NCBI GenBank assembly: GCA_028285755.1
Contig: JANQOQ010000004.1
Span: 198,720-262,719, forward strand
Length of the DNA stretch: 64,000 nucleotides
Reading direction: 5' to 3'
Source of the DNA: Puniceicoccaceae bacterium
GTDB taxonomy: Bacteria; Verrucomicrobiota; Verrucomicrobiia; Opitutales; JAFGAQ01
Shown: piece by piece, positions 37,394 through 45,576 of the stretch
Layout: each line of letters starts with the position of its first letter
How positions within the stretch are numbered: position 1 is the stretch's first letter
The notes under the pieces: model-generated
Told to the model about the DNA's origin: nothing
Seen by the model: only the letters and a program-made list of their open reading frames with translations
The model's database searches: none
Program-made: the position numbers and the translations under genes

Positions 37394-38803
37394 TTACATA
37401 TTTTCGGGCGGCTCGGGATCCCAGTGTGCTTCATTGTGCTCGGGAATCCATTGCGAGAGCCGTTCGATGACCTGCCGGTAGGCCGGATCGTTCGCACGAT
37501 TCACCCATTCGTTGGGGTCTATCTGGTGATCGTAGAGCTCTTCGCCCCCGTCCCGGTAAATGATGTAGCGGTAACGCTCGTCCACGATGGCGTGGTTATC
37601 CTTCCAGTGGGTGGTGAGGGATGGGCTCCACTCCTTGAGCTGAGGGTTTTCGATCAGCGGTTTAAGACTGCGGCCTTCAATTTTTGTATTTTCGGGCAAA
37701 CCGCTGAGCTCGACCAGTGTTGGGTAAATATCCAAGAGATTCGCTGCCTGATTCGTAACGCCGGCAAGCTTACCGGGCACATAAATCATGAGCGGGGTGC
37801 GGTTGGTATCTTCCCACATGGCATACTTCGCCCAGTGGTCCTTTTCACCCAGATTCCAGCCATGATCCCCCCAGAGCACGACAATCGTATTATCCTTGTA
37901 TTTGCTGTTATCCAAAGCGCTCAATAAATGACCAATACAGGCATCCGCAAAGGTGCTGCAGGCCAGATATGCGCGCACCGCCTCTTTCCACTTGCCGGAA
38001 GCTTTGATTACAGGGAAATCCTGCCGCGCGAGACGTCGCCCGATGGGCGGCACATCTGTTAGGTCATTTTCGATATAGGGCGGCAGCTGTATGTTCTCCA
38101 ATGGGTGCATGTCAAAAAACTCTTTCGGGGCATACCAGATCAAATGAGGACGGAAAATGCCCACACCCAAAAAGAACGGTTTATCATGGTCCTCCTGCAG
38201 AATTTTTGCAGCACGGTCTGCGGTTTGCCAATCTGCGGTTTCCTCGATGGGTTCATCGATGGGACCCCAGTCCAGTGAATTGTTAAAATACCACGAGGTT
38301 TCATCAAAAGCACCCCGTAGGCCGTGTTGGTACCGCCGCTCATCGGGCGGATTCGGGGTGCCGACCTGATCCTGATAAATGACATCCCAGGAGACTGGGT
38401 CCGACTTTTTGCCCTTGGCGTGGTGGAAAAGCTTACCGCCGCCATAGGTGTTGTAGCCATGCTTGCTGAAGTATTGAGGTAGCGTCACCCAGTTTTCATA
38501 ACCCGGTTTTTCACGAAACCAACCACGATTGCAGTAAATGCCGGAAGTAGATGGCCTCAGCCCCATAAAGAGTGCGGTTCGCGAAGGGTTGCAGAGCGGT
38601 GCTGCTGGGTACGCACGTTTAAAGACGGTGCTGCGGTTTGCCAGTTTATCGATATTCGGAGTGATGGCATTCGGATGCCCCCCAAGTGCACCGACCCAGC
38701 TATTCAAGTCGTCCACAGCGATCATGAGGACATTGGGTCGCTGTTCCTTGCCCAGCACAGAGAGAGTTACCAAACAGAAAATGAGGGATAAGTAGATTTT
38801 CAT
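37394..38803 (-). CDS. Secreted S1 sulfatase, iduronate-2-sulfatase-like
   Basis: A 469-aa sulfatase with signal peptide (CLVTLSVLGKEQ). Asp31-Asp32 (IAVDDLNSW) bind metal and Cys71 in LCNPSR is the active-site precursor. LGGHPNAITPN, STSGIYCNRGWFREK and LWGDHGWNLGEKDHW link it to the sulfatase at 32504. The gene is monocistronic on the minus strand, convergent with the DUF1593 gene and divergent from the next sulfatase. The shared 124-bp promoter region contains a perfect CTTTACTGTAAAG palindrome, 46 bp from this start. Confidence 0.93.
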   Translation of the reverse strand: MKIYLSLIFCLVTLSVLGKEQRPNVLMIAVDDLNSWVGALGGHPNAITPNIDKLANRSTVFKRAYPAAPLCNPSRTALFMGLRPSTSGIYCNRGWFREKPGYENWVTLPQYFSKHGYNTYGGGKLFHHAKGKKSDPVSWDVIYQDQVGTPNPPDERRYQHGLRGAFDETSWYFNNSLDWGPIDEPIEETADWQTADRAAKILQEDHDKPFFLGVGIFRPHLIWYAPKEFFDMHPLENIQLPPYIENDLTDVPPIGRRLARQDFPVIKASGKWKEAVRAYLACSTFADACIGHLLSALDNSKYKDNTIVVLWGDHGWNLGEKDHWAKYAMWEDTNRTPLMIYVPGKLAGVTNQAANLLDIYPTLVELSGLPENTKIEGRSLKPLIENPQLKEWSPSLTTHWKDNHAIVDERYRYIIYRDGGEELYDHQIDPNEWVNRANDPAYRQVIERLSQWIPEHNEAHWDPEPPENM

Positions 38804-38848
38804 AAACTCAAGGTAGAGGCTTTTCCGAAGCAGACTATTGTCCGTCGA

Positions 38849-38861
38849 CTTTACTGTAAAG
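38849..38861. promoter_or_regulatory. Operator-like palindrome CTTTACTGTAAAG (site 5)
   Basis: A perfect 13-bp palindrome around a central T, in the divergent promoter region of two sulfatase genes. It is identical to site 3 at araB/LacI except for the central base, 12.5 kb away. This is the strongest evidence that the ara operon and distant sulfatases share a regulator. Confidence 0.75.
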
Positions 38862-38927
38862 ATGTGCTTCCTTTAAACTGATAAAATCCCTGATTAGGTT
38901 AATCTCATAAATCAACCCCTCTCGTAT

Positions 38928-40388
38928 ATGCCATTGAAAGTGACCCGAAGTTTCTTTGCACCCATCTTTTTGCTTTTTTGCGTACTGACACGCCTCGTTG
39001 CGGATCAAGCGCCCAATATCCTGTTGGTCCTTACGGACGATCACAGTGTGCCCCATGTGGGTTGCTACGACAACCCGGACGTGCATACGCCCCATTTGGA
39101 TAAGCTTGCGAGCCAGGGTATGCGATTTGATAAGATGTTTGTTACGGCTCCGCAATGTGTACCTGCGCGAGCGACGATTATGACGGGTATATCCTCAGTA
39201 TTGTCCCGTATGACCCGATTTTCAGCACCCCTGGACAGAGATATCATTACTTTTCCCGAGATTTTGAGGGAACATGGCTATTTTACCGGCGTTGTAGGGC
39301 GTATCTACCACCTGGACGGGCACAATAAAATCGGCTCAGAGGCTACCCAGGACGTTTTTGCCAAGCATCAGCTTGAGACATTCCCTGACCGTATGGATGT
39401 CGTGATGATCGCCGATGGGGGCGTCGGCCATATCGACCAGTTTGAAGCCTTTTTATCTAAGCATGATACCCATGAGAACAAAACCAAACCCTGGTTTTGC
39501 CAACTCAGCTTCGATGACCCGCACAGACCATTGGATAACAATCCACTCCCGGACCTCCACGACCCAGAGACCCTCACCCTCCCTCCTCACATGCCCGATA
39601 CCCCTCTCTTTCGAGAGGATTTTGCAAACTACTATGATGAAGTCAGCCGCTTTGACACTGACTTTGGCAAAGTCATGGAAATCCTTGAGAAGAGAGGGGG
39701 CATGGAAAATACAGTAGTCATCTTTATGGGTGACAACGGTGCTGCCCTTATTCGCGGTAAAGGCACCTTGTATGAATGGGGCATCCATGTACCCTTTATC
39801 ATTCGCTGGGATGGTGTGATCGAGCCCGGCACGGTATCCACCGATTTAGTAACTTCCGAAGACCTCGCACCGACATTCCTGGAGATGGCAGGCTTAGAAA
39901 TCCCCGAAGTGATGAAGGGACCCAGCTTTTTGCCCATCCTTATGGGTGCTAAAATGAAGCACCCGCGTGAGCATTTTATCGCAGCACGGGGCACCCATGG
40001 GTATAACCTGCCCCTGCACACCGCTGACTTTGATCTCAGCCGTTGTGTCAGAGATAATCGTTATAAGCTGATATATAATCCGCTCTGGCAGATCCCCTAT
40101 ACGCCGGTGGATATCTTTGGACTTGAGGTTTGGCAGGACCTCGTAAATCGCCATGCCATGGGTGAGCTTCAGGAGCCCTGGGCAACGATCTATTTCGAGG
40201 CAGAGCGCGCTATCTTTGAGCTGTATGACCTGCAGGAAGATCCGGATGAATTCGTAAATCTCGCGGGTAATCCTGAGTATGCCGAAATCGAGCAGGGGCT
40301 GAAAGTGAAAATGCACGAATGGATGATCCTCAACCATGACTTTGTACCACTCCCGATTTCCGACTTTAATCCCTTTTTAAAGCGCTAA
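38928..40388 (+). CDS. Secreted S1 sulfatase with CVPAR motif
   Basis: A 486-aa sulfatase with a hydrophobic export signal (FFAPIFLLFCVLTRLVADQ). Asp37-Asp38 (VLTDDHSVPHVGCY) bind metal. The modification site is Cys77 in QCVPAR, where Ala replaces the common Ser; the C-X-P-X-R core is kept. FMGDNGAALIRGKGTLYEWG shows Asn rather than His after Asp in the C-terminal metal motif, as in arylsulfatase-type members. It differs from all other sulfatases in the window and may target a different ester position. It is first in a pair with the sulfatase at 40455, 66 bp downstream. Confidence 0.92.
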   Translation: MPLKVTRSFFAPIFLLFCVLTRLVADQAPNILLVLTDDHSVPHVGCYDNPDVHTPHLDKLASQGMRFDKMFVTAPQCVPARATIMTGISSVLSRMTRFSAPLDRDIITFPEILREHGYFTGVVGRIYHLDGHNKIGSEATQDVFAKHQLETFPDRMDVVMIADGGVGHIDQFEAFLSKHDTHENKTKPWFCQLSFDDPHRPLDNNPLPDLHDPETLTLPPHMPDTPLFREDFANYYDEVSRFDTDFGKVMEILEKRGGMENTVVIFMGDNGAALIRGKGTLYEWGIHVPFIIRWDGVIEPGTVSTDLVTSEDLAPTFLEMAGLEIPEVMKGPSFLPILMGAKMKHPREHFIAARGTHGYNLPLHTADFDLSRCVRDNRYKLIYNPLWQIPYTPVDIFGLEVWQDLVNRHAMGELQEPWATIYFEAERAIFELYDLQEDPDEFVNLAGNPEYAEIEQGLKVKMHEWMILNHDFVPLPISDFNPFLKR

Positions 40389-40426
40389 GTATTTTCTGTT
40401 TCCCTACTATCAGATACGAACCATGG

Positions 40427-40444
40427 GCCGCCCGCGAGGGCGGC
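40427..40444 (+). other. GC hairpin between two sulfatase genes
   Basis: GCCGCCC, GCGA loop, GGGCGGC: a perfect 7-bp stem closed by a GNRA-type tetraloop, in the 66-bp gap between two plus-strand sulfatases. No T-run follows. It may reduce read-through or stabilise the upstream transcript. Confidence 0.5.
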
Positions 40445-40454
40445 TAATTACTCT

Positions 40455-41867
40455 ATGAAACACATCACACGTACGCTACTCACGCTTGCCCTCTTACTGT
40501 GTTGGATAATCTCCAGCTTTGCCGAACGCCCCAATGTCATCCTGATCATAGCAGATGATATGAACCACTACGGGTTTTATAAAACCTATCCCGGCACCAA
40601 GACGCCGTATCTGGATTCCTTCAAGGAGACGGCAATCACCTTTCAAAACGCGTATTGCGCCTCCCCTGTTTGCGGACCCTCGCGCGCTGCCATGTTTTCG
40701 GGGCTTTACCCGCACAATACCGGAGCCTATCTAAACGGAGCCAACCCCTGGAGAAATGCCCCGCTCAATGAAACGGAGACCCTGGTTGAGGTTTTTAAGC
40801 GCAGTGGTTACACCACATGGGGCGCGGGCAAAATCTTTCATGCGCAGTTGGATGAAGGACGGGAAAAGGCAAAATTTGACAATGATGTCTACCATGGCGG
40901 ATTTGGCCCGTATCTGGATGAGGAATATCAAATTGGAGATGGAAATTCTAAAAAATTCTGGGGTTCGCAACCCTGGGAAGGCCCTGATAGCGACTTTCCG
41001 GATGTCGTGAATGCGGAGTCCGCGGCAGAGTTTCTCAAACAGGATCATGAGAAGCCCTTCTTTATGATCTATGGGCTCTGGCGTCCCCATAACCCCTATA
41101 CGGCACCCAAGCGTTTCTTTGAGATGTATGACGAGGAGTTTAAGGATATGCAATTTCCCCCTCCCGGATATGATGAAGACGATCTCAATGACATACCGCC
41201 AAAGGGGCTCCACTTTTCCCGTATCTGGGGCCATCGCTGGGAGAGCTCAGGCAAAAGTAACCCGGAGAACTGGAAGCGTATCGTGTGGGGTTACCTCGCG
41301 TGCACCACCTTTGCCGACTGGAGTGCAGGGCAAGTGATTGAAGCCCTCGACAAAAGCCGATATGCGGACAATACGATCGTTATCTTCACCTCGGATAATG
41401 GCTATCACCTGGGTGAGAAAGACCACTTTGAAAAGGCAACGGTCTGGGAAATGGCTGCGCTTACACCCACTGCCATTCGTATGCCTGGTTTCAAAAACGC
41501 GGGGGTAGTTACGAAGAATCCGATCAATACGATCGACCTTTTTCCCACCCTGACTGAACTTTGTGGACTTGAAGCTACCGAGCATACGCTGGATGGCACC
41601 AGCATCGTTCCGCTACTCAATGATCCCCACATAAAATGGAAGCAACCCGCGATCACCACTTATGGGCCGGAGGTATTTTCTGCAAAGAATACGCACTACC
41701 GCTACATCCAATATCCGGATGGTGAGGAAGAACTTTATGATCACGATAAGGATTTCCACGAGATCCATAATCTCGCGGGAGATCCCAAGTATAAGAAGAT
41801 CATAGAAGAGCTGCGCGCCTACAGGCCCAAGCATTGGGTGACCAGCCTGGGAGGGCGCAACGGCTGA
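40455..41867 (+). CDS. Secreted S1 sulfatase
   Basis: A 470-aa sulfatase with signal peptide (LLLCWIISSFAERP). Asp34-Asp35 (IIADDMNHYGFY) bind metal, and Cys73 in VCGPSR is the formylglycine precursor. HNTGAYLNGANPWRN, WGAGKIFHAQ and LWRPHNPYTAPKRFFEMY are nearly shared with the sulfatase at 45577, marking a paralogue pair. FTSDNGYHLGEKDHF holds the C-terminal metal site. Its TGA stop abuts the TGA of the convergent gene, with the two forming TGATCA. Confidence 0.93.
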   Translation: MKHITRTLLTLALLLCWIISSFAERPNVILIIADDMNHYGFYKTYPGTKTPYLDSFKETAITFQNAYCASPVCGPSRAAMFSGLYPHNTGAYLNGANPWRNAPLNETETLVEVFKRSGYTTWGAGKIFHAQLDEGREKAKFDNDVYHGGFGPYLDEEYQIGDGNSKKFWGSQPWEGPDSDFPDVVNAESAAEFLKQDHEKPFFMIYGLWRPHNPYTAPKRFFEMYDEEFKDMQFPPPGYDEDDLNDIPPKGLHFSRIWGHRWESSGKSNPENWKRIVWGYLACTTFADWSAGQVIEALDKSRYADNTIVIFTSDNGYHLGEKDHFEKATVWEMAALTPTAIRMPGFKNAGVVTKNPINTIDLFPTLTELCGLEATEHTLDGTSIVPLLNDPHIKWKQPAITTYGPEVFSAKNTHYRYIQYPDGEEELYDHDKDFHEIHNLAGDPKYKKIIEELRAYRPKHWVTSLGGRNG

Positions 41868-43934
41868 TCAGAGATCGACGCCCATTTCCTTGAATTGGGC
41901 TGCTGCATTGATAAAATGGGCGGTTATCCAAAATACCGTCCAGTCCTCCACATAGTCTCCCCGGTAACTGATGGGGGCGCCTTCGATGAGCTCCTTGCCC
42001 TGGCTGTAAAAGGTTTGCTGCACCTGTTCGCCCTGGCTGCCATTGTAGTCGATCAACTGACCGCAACTACGGAACATCAGCTTGGCGGTTTCTTTAAGCA
42101 CCTCGTCATCCGTGTATTTGCCCAAGCGATAGACGTCCGGTGCGATGAGCACTCCGTAAACATCCAGGTGGTGGTTTTGCACGGAAACCGATGTCCAGCC
42201 GCGTGTCTTAAAGTCGTGATCGCGCAAGCGCCCTGCGGGTAAATCGATATCCCATACCTGGAGATAAGTCAGGCAGACGGCTCCTGCATGCTTTGCCCAT
42301 TCCAGATATTTGGAATTCTGGGTAATTTCATAGAGTGCGATAAAGCCCTGGAAAGCGGCAAACGCTCCTTCCTTATCCTCACAGCTCGCATCCAGCGTGC
42401 CACCCCAATAGGGTTCATCCATGGATAAGTGGCGTTTGGCATAATAATCTGCCGCATATTCAGCGACTTCCAGATAGTGCTCGTTACCAAAAATAGCGCT
42501 GGCCTTTGCCAAAGGGGCGATGAAGAAGCCCTCGTTGGTGGATTGCGGGTTCCAATCATCGCTCAGAATACGCTCTGCGTAAAAATCACATGCTTTTTTG
42601 AGAAATGCTTTCCATTGCGAAGTATCGTAGCCGCCTTTTTCACCCACCCGGATGGCGTTGGCCATATTCCACATACCCTGGCCTTGTGAAAGGAATTCGG
42701 GGGATAAACGCCATATGCGCAGTCCCCATTTTTCCTGTTCTATATCATACCAAGTGTAAAAGCCGTCTTTGTAGAAAACCGAAGTAGAAAGAAAATCGAG
42801 TGATTTCTGGACCCGCTCCCGATCTGATGGCTTGCCAAATTCATCAGCCAACAGCTGCATGGCATATCCGGGTGCTGCCGCCTGTCCACACCAGCCCCAG
42901 ACGATAAATGTTTCATCAACTTCGAACTGATCATAACCTGCGTAATTTTCACCTTCCCGCCAACGCTTTTGGGCATAGCGGTATTTCTCAGTCATGATGT
43001 AATCGTAAGTCGGAAAGCTCTCCAACAGTTTGTGTGCCTGCGTCAAACGGATGGAGTCAAAGGTGGGTTTCATAAAGCCGGAGCCTCTTTGACTCACCGG
43101 ATATACCTGGAGGACAAAGGATTTCTCGATGACTGCCCCGGGTTTAAGATTGAGATAGGCATCCGGGTATTTCATGAGCATGGGTGCATTTGCCCGTTTG
43201 CCCTGATGTGCCTTGACGACGCTCAGCTCACCATTCATTGCTGTCGGTCCTGAAAAGAGTCTGAATTCTGTGTGATCCTCAGCAGCCTTCACCCCGAGGC
43301 TCCACCATTGATCCTGCTGATTGCCGTAATTAACGGGTGAAGGTAAGCTGTGCATGGCAGCGCCTAAATATTGCTCGCCGTTTTTCCATTCCAGACTGGC
43401 CCAGGGCATCGGATAGCGATGCTCTTCCATCATGAGTATTTCGCCCGGCTTGCCGTGATAAACAGGGGTGAGCCCGCTGTTTTCTCCGTTCGGGTTGCCG
43501 TGATACATCAGGCTGGGCATGACGAGCCCATTGCCGGTACCCGGCGTTTTGAAGCGAATGGATAGAGTGACTTTTTCAAGCGTTTCTTCCCCATGCCACT
43601 CAACCCGGCGCATGCCGTGCAGTCCATGCTCACCCATGCGATAGGTATCCCGGAAATGTAAGGTGCCACCCTCCAACGTTAGCTCACCGATGACGACTGT
43701 ATGGCCATTGACTTCCGTGATTTCTTTTGCCTGGACATGCTTCCAGCCGGACGGCCACTCATTCTCCCAATCCAGCGCGACCGACCAGAGGCCCTCTTCG
43801 GGCGATTCCAGCAGAACGGCATCGTTGCTTTTCAGTTTGAGTGAACCCCTGGAGTCCATAGAGAACTCCATTGCGAAACTGAACGAATGGAGCGTGAAAG
43901 TGAGCAGAGCTAAAAGAATGGGGATAATCTTCAT
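41868..43934 (-). CDS. Secreted two-domain protein, candidate unclassified alpha/alpha-barrel glycosidase or lyase
   Basis: A 688-aa protein with signal peptide (LLALLTFTLHSFSFAM), starting at ATG 43934; the longer frame adds 17 non-signal residues. Residues 25-295 are beta-strand-rich (GLWSVALDWENEWPSG, TLHFRDTYRMGEHG), resembling a super-sandwich. Residues 310-685 are helical and aromatic-rich with repeats typical of an (alpha/alpha) toroid (VWGWCGQAAAPGYAMQLLADEF, QGQGMWNMANAIRVGEKGGY, EGAFAAFQGFIALYEI, HHLDVYGVLIAPDVYRLGKY). I do not recognise the family. This architecture occurs in polysaccharide lyases and in several glycosidase families. Its promoter region is shared with the GH49-like gene. 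Confidence 0.7.
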   Translation of the reverse strand: MKIIPILLALLTFTLHSFSFAMEFSMDSRGSLKLKSNDAVLLESPEEGLWSVALDWENEWPSGWKHVQAKEITEVNGHTVVIGELTLEGGTLHFRDTYRMGEHGLHGMRRVEWHGEETLEKVTLSIRFKTPGTGNGLVMPSLMYHGNPNGENSGLTPVYHGKPGEILMMEEHRYPMPWASLEWKNGEQYLGAAMHSLPSPVNYGNQQDQWWSLGVKAAEDHTEFRLFSGPTAMNGELSVVKAHQGKRANAPMLMKYPDAYLNLKPGAVIEKSFVLQVYPVSQRGSGFMKPTFDSIRLTQAHKLLESFPTYDYIMTEKYRYAQKRWREGENYAGYDQFEVDETFIVWGWCGQAAAPGYAMQLLADEFGKPSDRERVQKSLDFLSTSVFYKDGFYTWYDIEQEKWGLRIWRLSPEFLSQGQGMWNMANAIRVGEKGGYDTSQWKAFLKKACDFYAERILSDDWNPQSTNEGFFIAPLAKASAIFGNEHYLEVAEYAADYYAKRHLSMDEPYWGGTLDASCEDKEGAFAAFQGFIALYEITQNSKYLEWAKHAGAVCLTYLQVWDIDLPAGRLRDHDFKTRGWTSVSVQNHHLDVYGVLIAPDVYRLGKYTDDEVLKETAKLMFRSCGQLIDYNGSQGEQVQQTFYSQGKELIEGAPISYRGDYVEDWTVFWITAHFINAAAQFKEMGVDL

Positions 43935-43994
43935 GATAGGGCCATGGTTGCACAAAACTCGCGGGGCTGACAATCCCTTGAGCACAGCGGAAGC

Positions 43995-44005
43995 TTAACA
44001 GTCAA
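43995..44005. promoter_or_regulatory. Weak operator-like site TTAACAGTCAA (site 6)
   Basis: Two mismatches from TTTACAGTAAA, located between the divergent alpha/alpha-barrel and GH49-like genes. The left half is identical to site 4. Its position, 61 bp from one start and 61 bp from the other, supports it, but the sequence match alone is weak. Confidence 0.4.
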
Positions 44006-44065
44006 ACTTTAGCTCGTTTAGGCAAGGAATAGGGTCGTCTATGTTTTGCAGACACAGATTCGATC

Positions 44066-45565
44066 GTGAAAGCTCCCAATATCTTTATTCTCTTAAGCAT
44101 CCCGCTCTTGTTTCTGCCTGCTCAAGTTTCGGCAGGTATCCAAACCTACGCATATTCCGATGAATATGCGGAGCGTTGCCCCTATTATGCCGTCAGCATC
44201 CAGCAGAACCAGGAAGCTTACCCAAGCTATGTGCATATCAGCCACGCGCGCACTGAAGGGCCGGGCAGCCAATTCCTGCAAGGCAGAACGGCCTCCTGGA
44301 CACAATTTTCAATCACGGGGACCGCATTTGTGGATGTTCGTGTGAGTGATGACTTTCAGGCATTTATTGAGGATGCACGTGTCTACCCGAAATCAAAGTA
44401 TGTGGAAGTGGAAATGCTGGATGAGGATATCCTGAGGCTCTATATTCCCGGCCCAGGCCAGTATGTCCTGGAGCTGGGGGATGAAGGCTATCGGCACCCC
44501 CTGGTGATTTTAGCGAGTCCCTGGGAGAGTAATCCACCCTCGGGCACAGACTCCGGTGTATTGACCATTCATGAGGCCAATAAGGATAACTGGCAAAGTG
44601 ACGCGGATGCAGTGCACACGCTGCACTTCACTCCGGGGGGTTATGATTTCCCCGAATATACACTGCCTGAACATATCCGGCGCGTATACATTGAGGGCGG
44701 GGCCATTATTTACGGGGCTTTTCAATTGGACCATGATCATGTGCTGATTGATGGGCGGGGCATCATTTCCGGGAAAAAAATGGCTCACCGGGAAGCGCAT
44801 TTGATCGAATCACCCGGCACAGTGGCAAACGTGGTCGTCGAAGGCATTACACTCACAGACTACCCGTATTTTGCGATTCGACTGTTGGGGACAGACAGCG
44901 TGATCCGCTGGGCCAATATGGTCGGTGCCTGGATTTACAATGCGGACGGTGTCGTCGTTTGGGACCGTGGCACGGTGCGGGATAGTTTTATCATGGCCAA
45001 TGACGACTCCATCAAGCTCTATGATAACCATGTATCGGTGAGCGATTGTGTGATCTGGAATATGACCAATGGCGCCGTAATGCAGCTCGGCTGGAGCTCG
45101 CTCGAAGCCCATTATGTGAGCGTCAATGATATTGATGTCGTGCGCGCGGAATGGCGACCGGAGAGCACCTCTGCCAATAACGGTGTGATCAATCTAAGGC
45201 TCGCCAACAGCGGCGATAATCAGCAGAGCCACTACCGCTTCAATAATATTCGCACCGATACGCCGGTATTGCGGGTTATTGATCTGCGAATGTCCGGCAT
45301 GGGACCGAATCGTGCGCCGAATTACCATCAGGTGGAGGATGTGGTTTTCAGAAATTTTGATGTGCAGATGCCCTTATTAAACCTGGAAAGCTCCAAGAAC
45401 TACATAATGGGCTATGATGAAGATCACGGGTTTAAGGATCTTCAGTTTATTGATTTTAAGTTGAATGATGTCACCATCACTCAGGATAACTGGAACGATG
45501 CCGGTATCTTTGAGATCGATGACCTCAGCTTGCCCGAAGTCACTTTCACTATCACCGAATCTTAA
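44066..45565 (+). CDS. Secreted GH49-like beta-helix glycosidase
   Basis: A 499-aa protein with signal peptide (LLFLPAQVSAG), starting at GTG, from which the signal sequence reads cleanly. Residues 24-150 form an N-terminal sandwich like that of GH49. A right-handed beta-helix follows. Three carboxylates, Asp294 (YNADG), Asp313 and Asp314 (MANDDSIKLY), have spacing 19 and 20, exactly that of Asp376/Asp395/Asp396 in Penicillium dextranase as I recall it. IWNMTNGAVMQLGWSS continues the GH49 signature. Dextran is an unlikely substrate among sulfatases; GH49-like enzymes may cleave other alpha-linked or arabinan/galactan backbones. It is followed after 11 bp by a sulfatase. Confidence 0.82.
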   Translation: MKAPNIFILLSIPLLFLPAQVSAGIQTYAYSDEYAERCPYYAVSIQQNQEAYPSYVHISHARTEGPGSQFLQGRTASWTQFSITGTAFVDVRVSDDFQAFIEDARVYPKSKYVEVEMLDEDILRLYIPGPGQYVLELGDEGYRHPLVILASPWESNPPSGTDSGVLTIHEANKDNWQSDADAVHTLHFTPGGYDFPEYTLPEHIRRVYIEGGAIIYGAFQLDHDHVLIDGRGIISGKKMAHREAHLIESPGTVANVVVEGITLTDYPYFAIRLLGTDSVIRWANMVGAWIYNADGVVVWDRGTVRDSFIMANDDSIKLYDNHVSVSDCVIWNMTNGAVMQLGWSSLEAHYVSVNDIDVVRAEWRPESTSANNGVINLRLANSGDNQQSHYRFNNIRTDTPVLRVIDLRMSGMGPNRAPNYHQVEDVVFRNFDVQMPLLNLESSKNYIMGYDEDHGFKDLQFIDFKLNDVTITQDNWNDAGIFEIDDLSLPEVTFTITES

Positions 45566-45576
45566 TCCAAACCACC

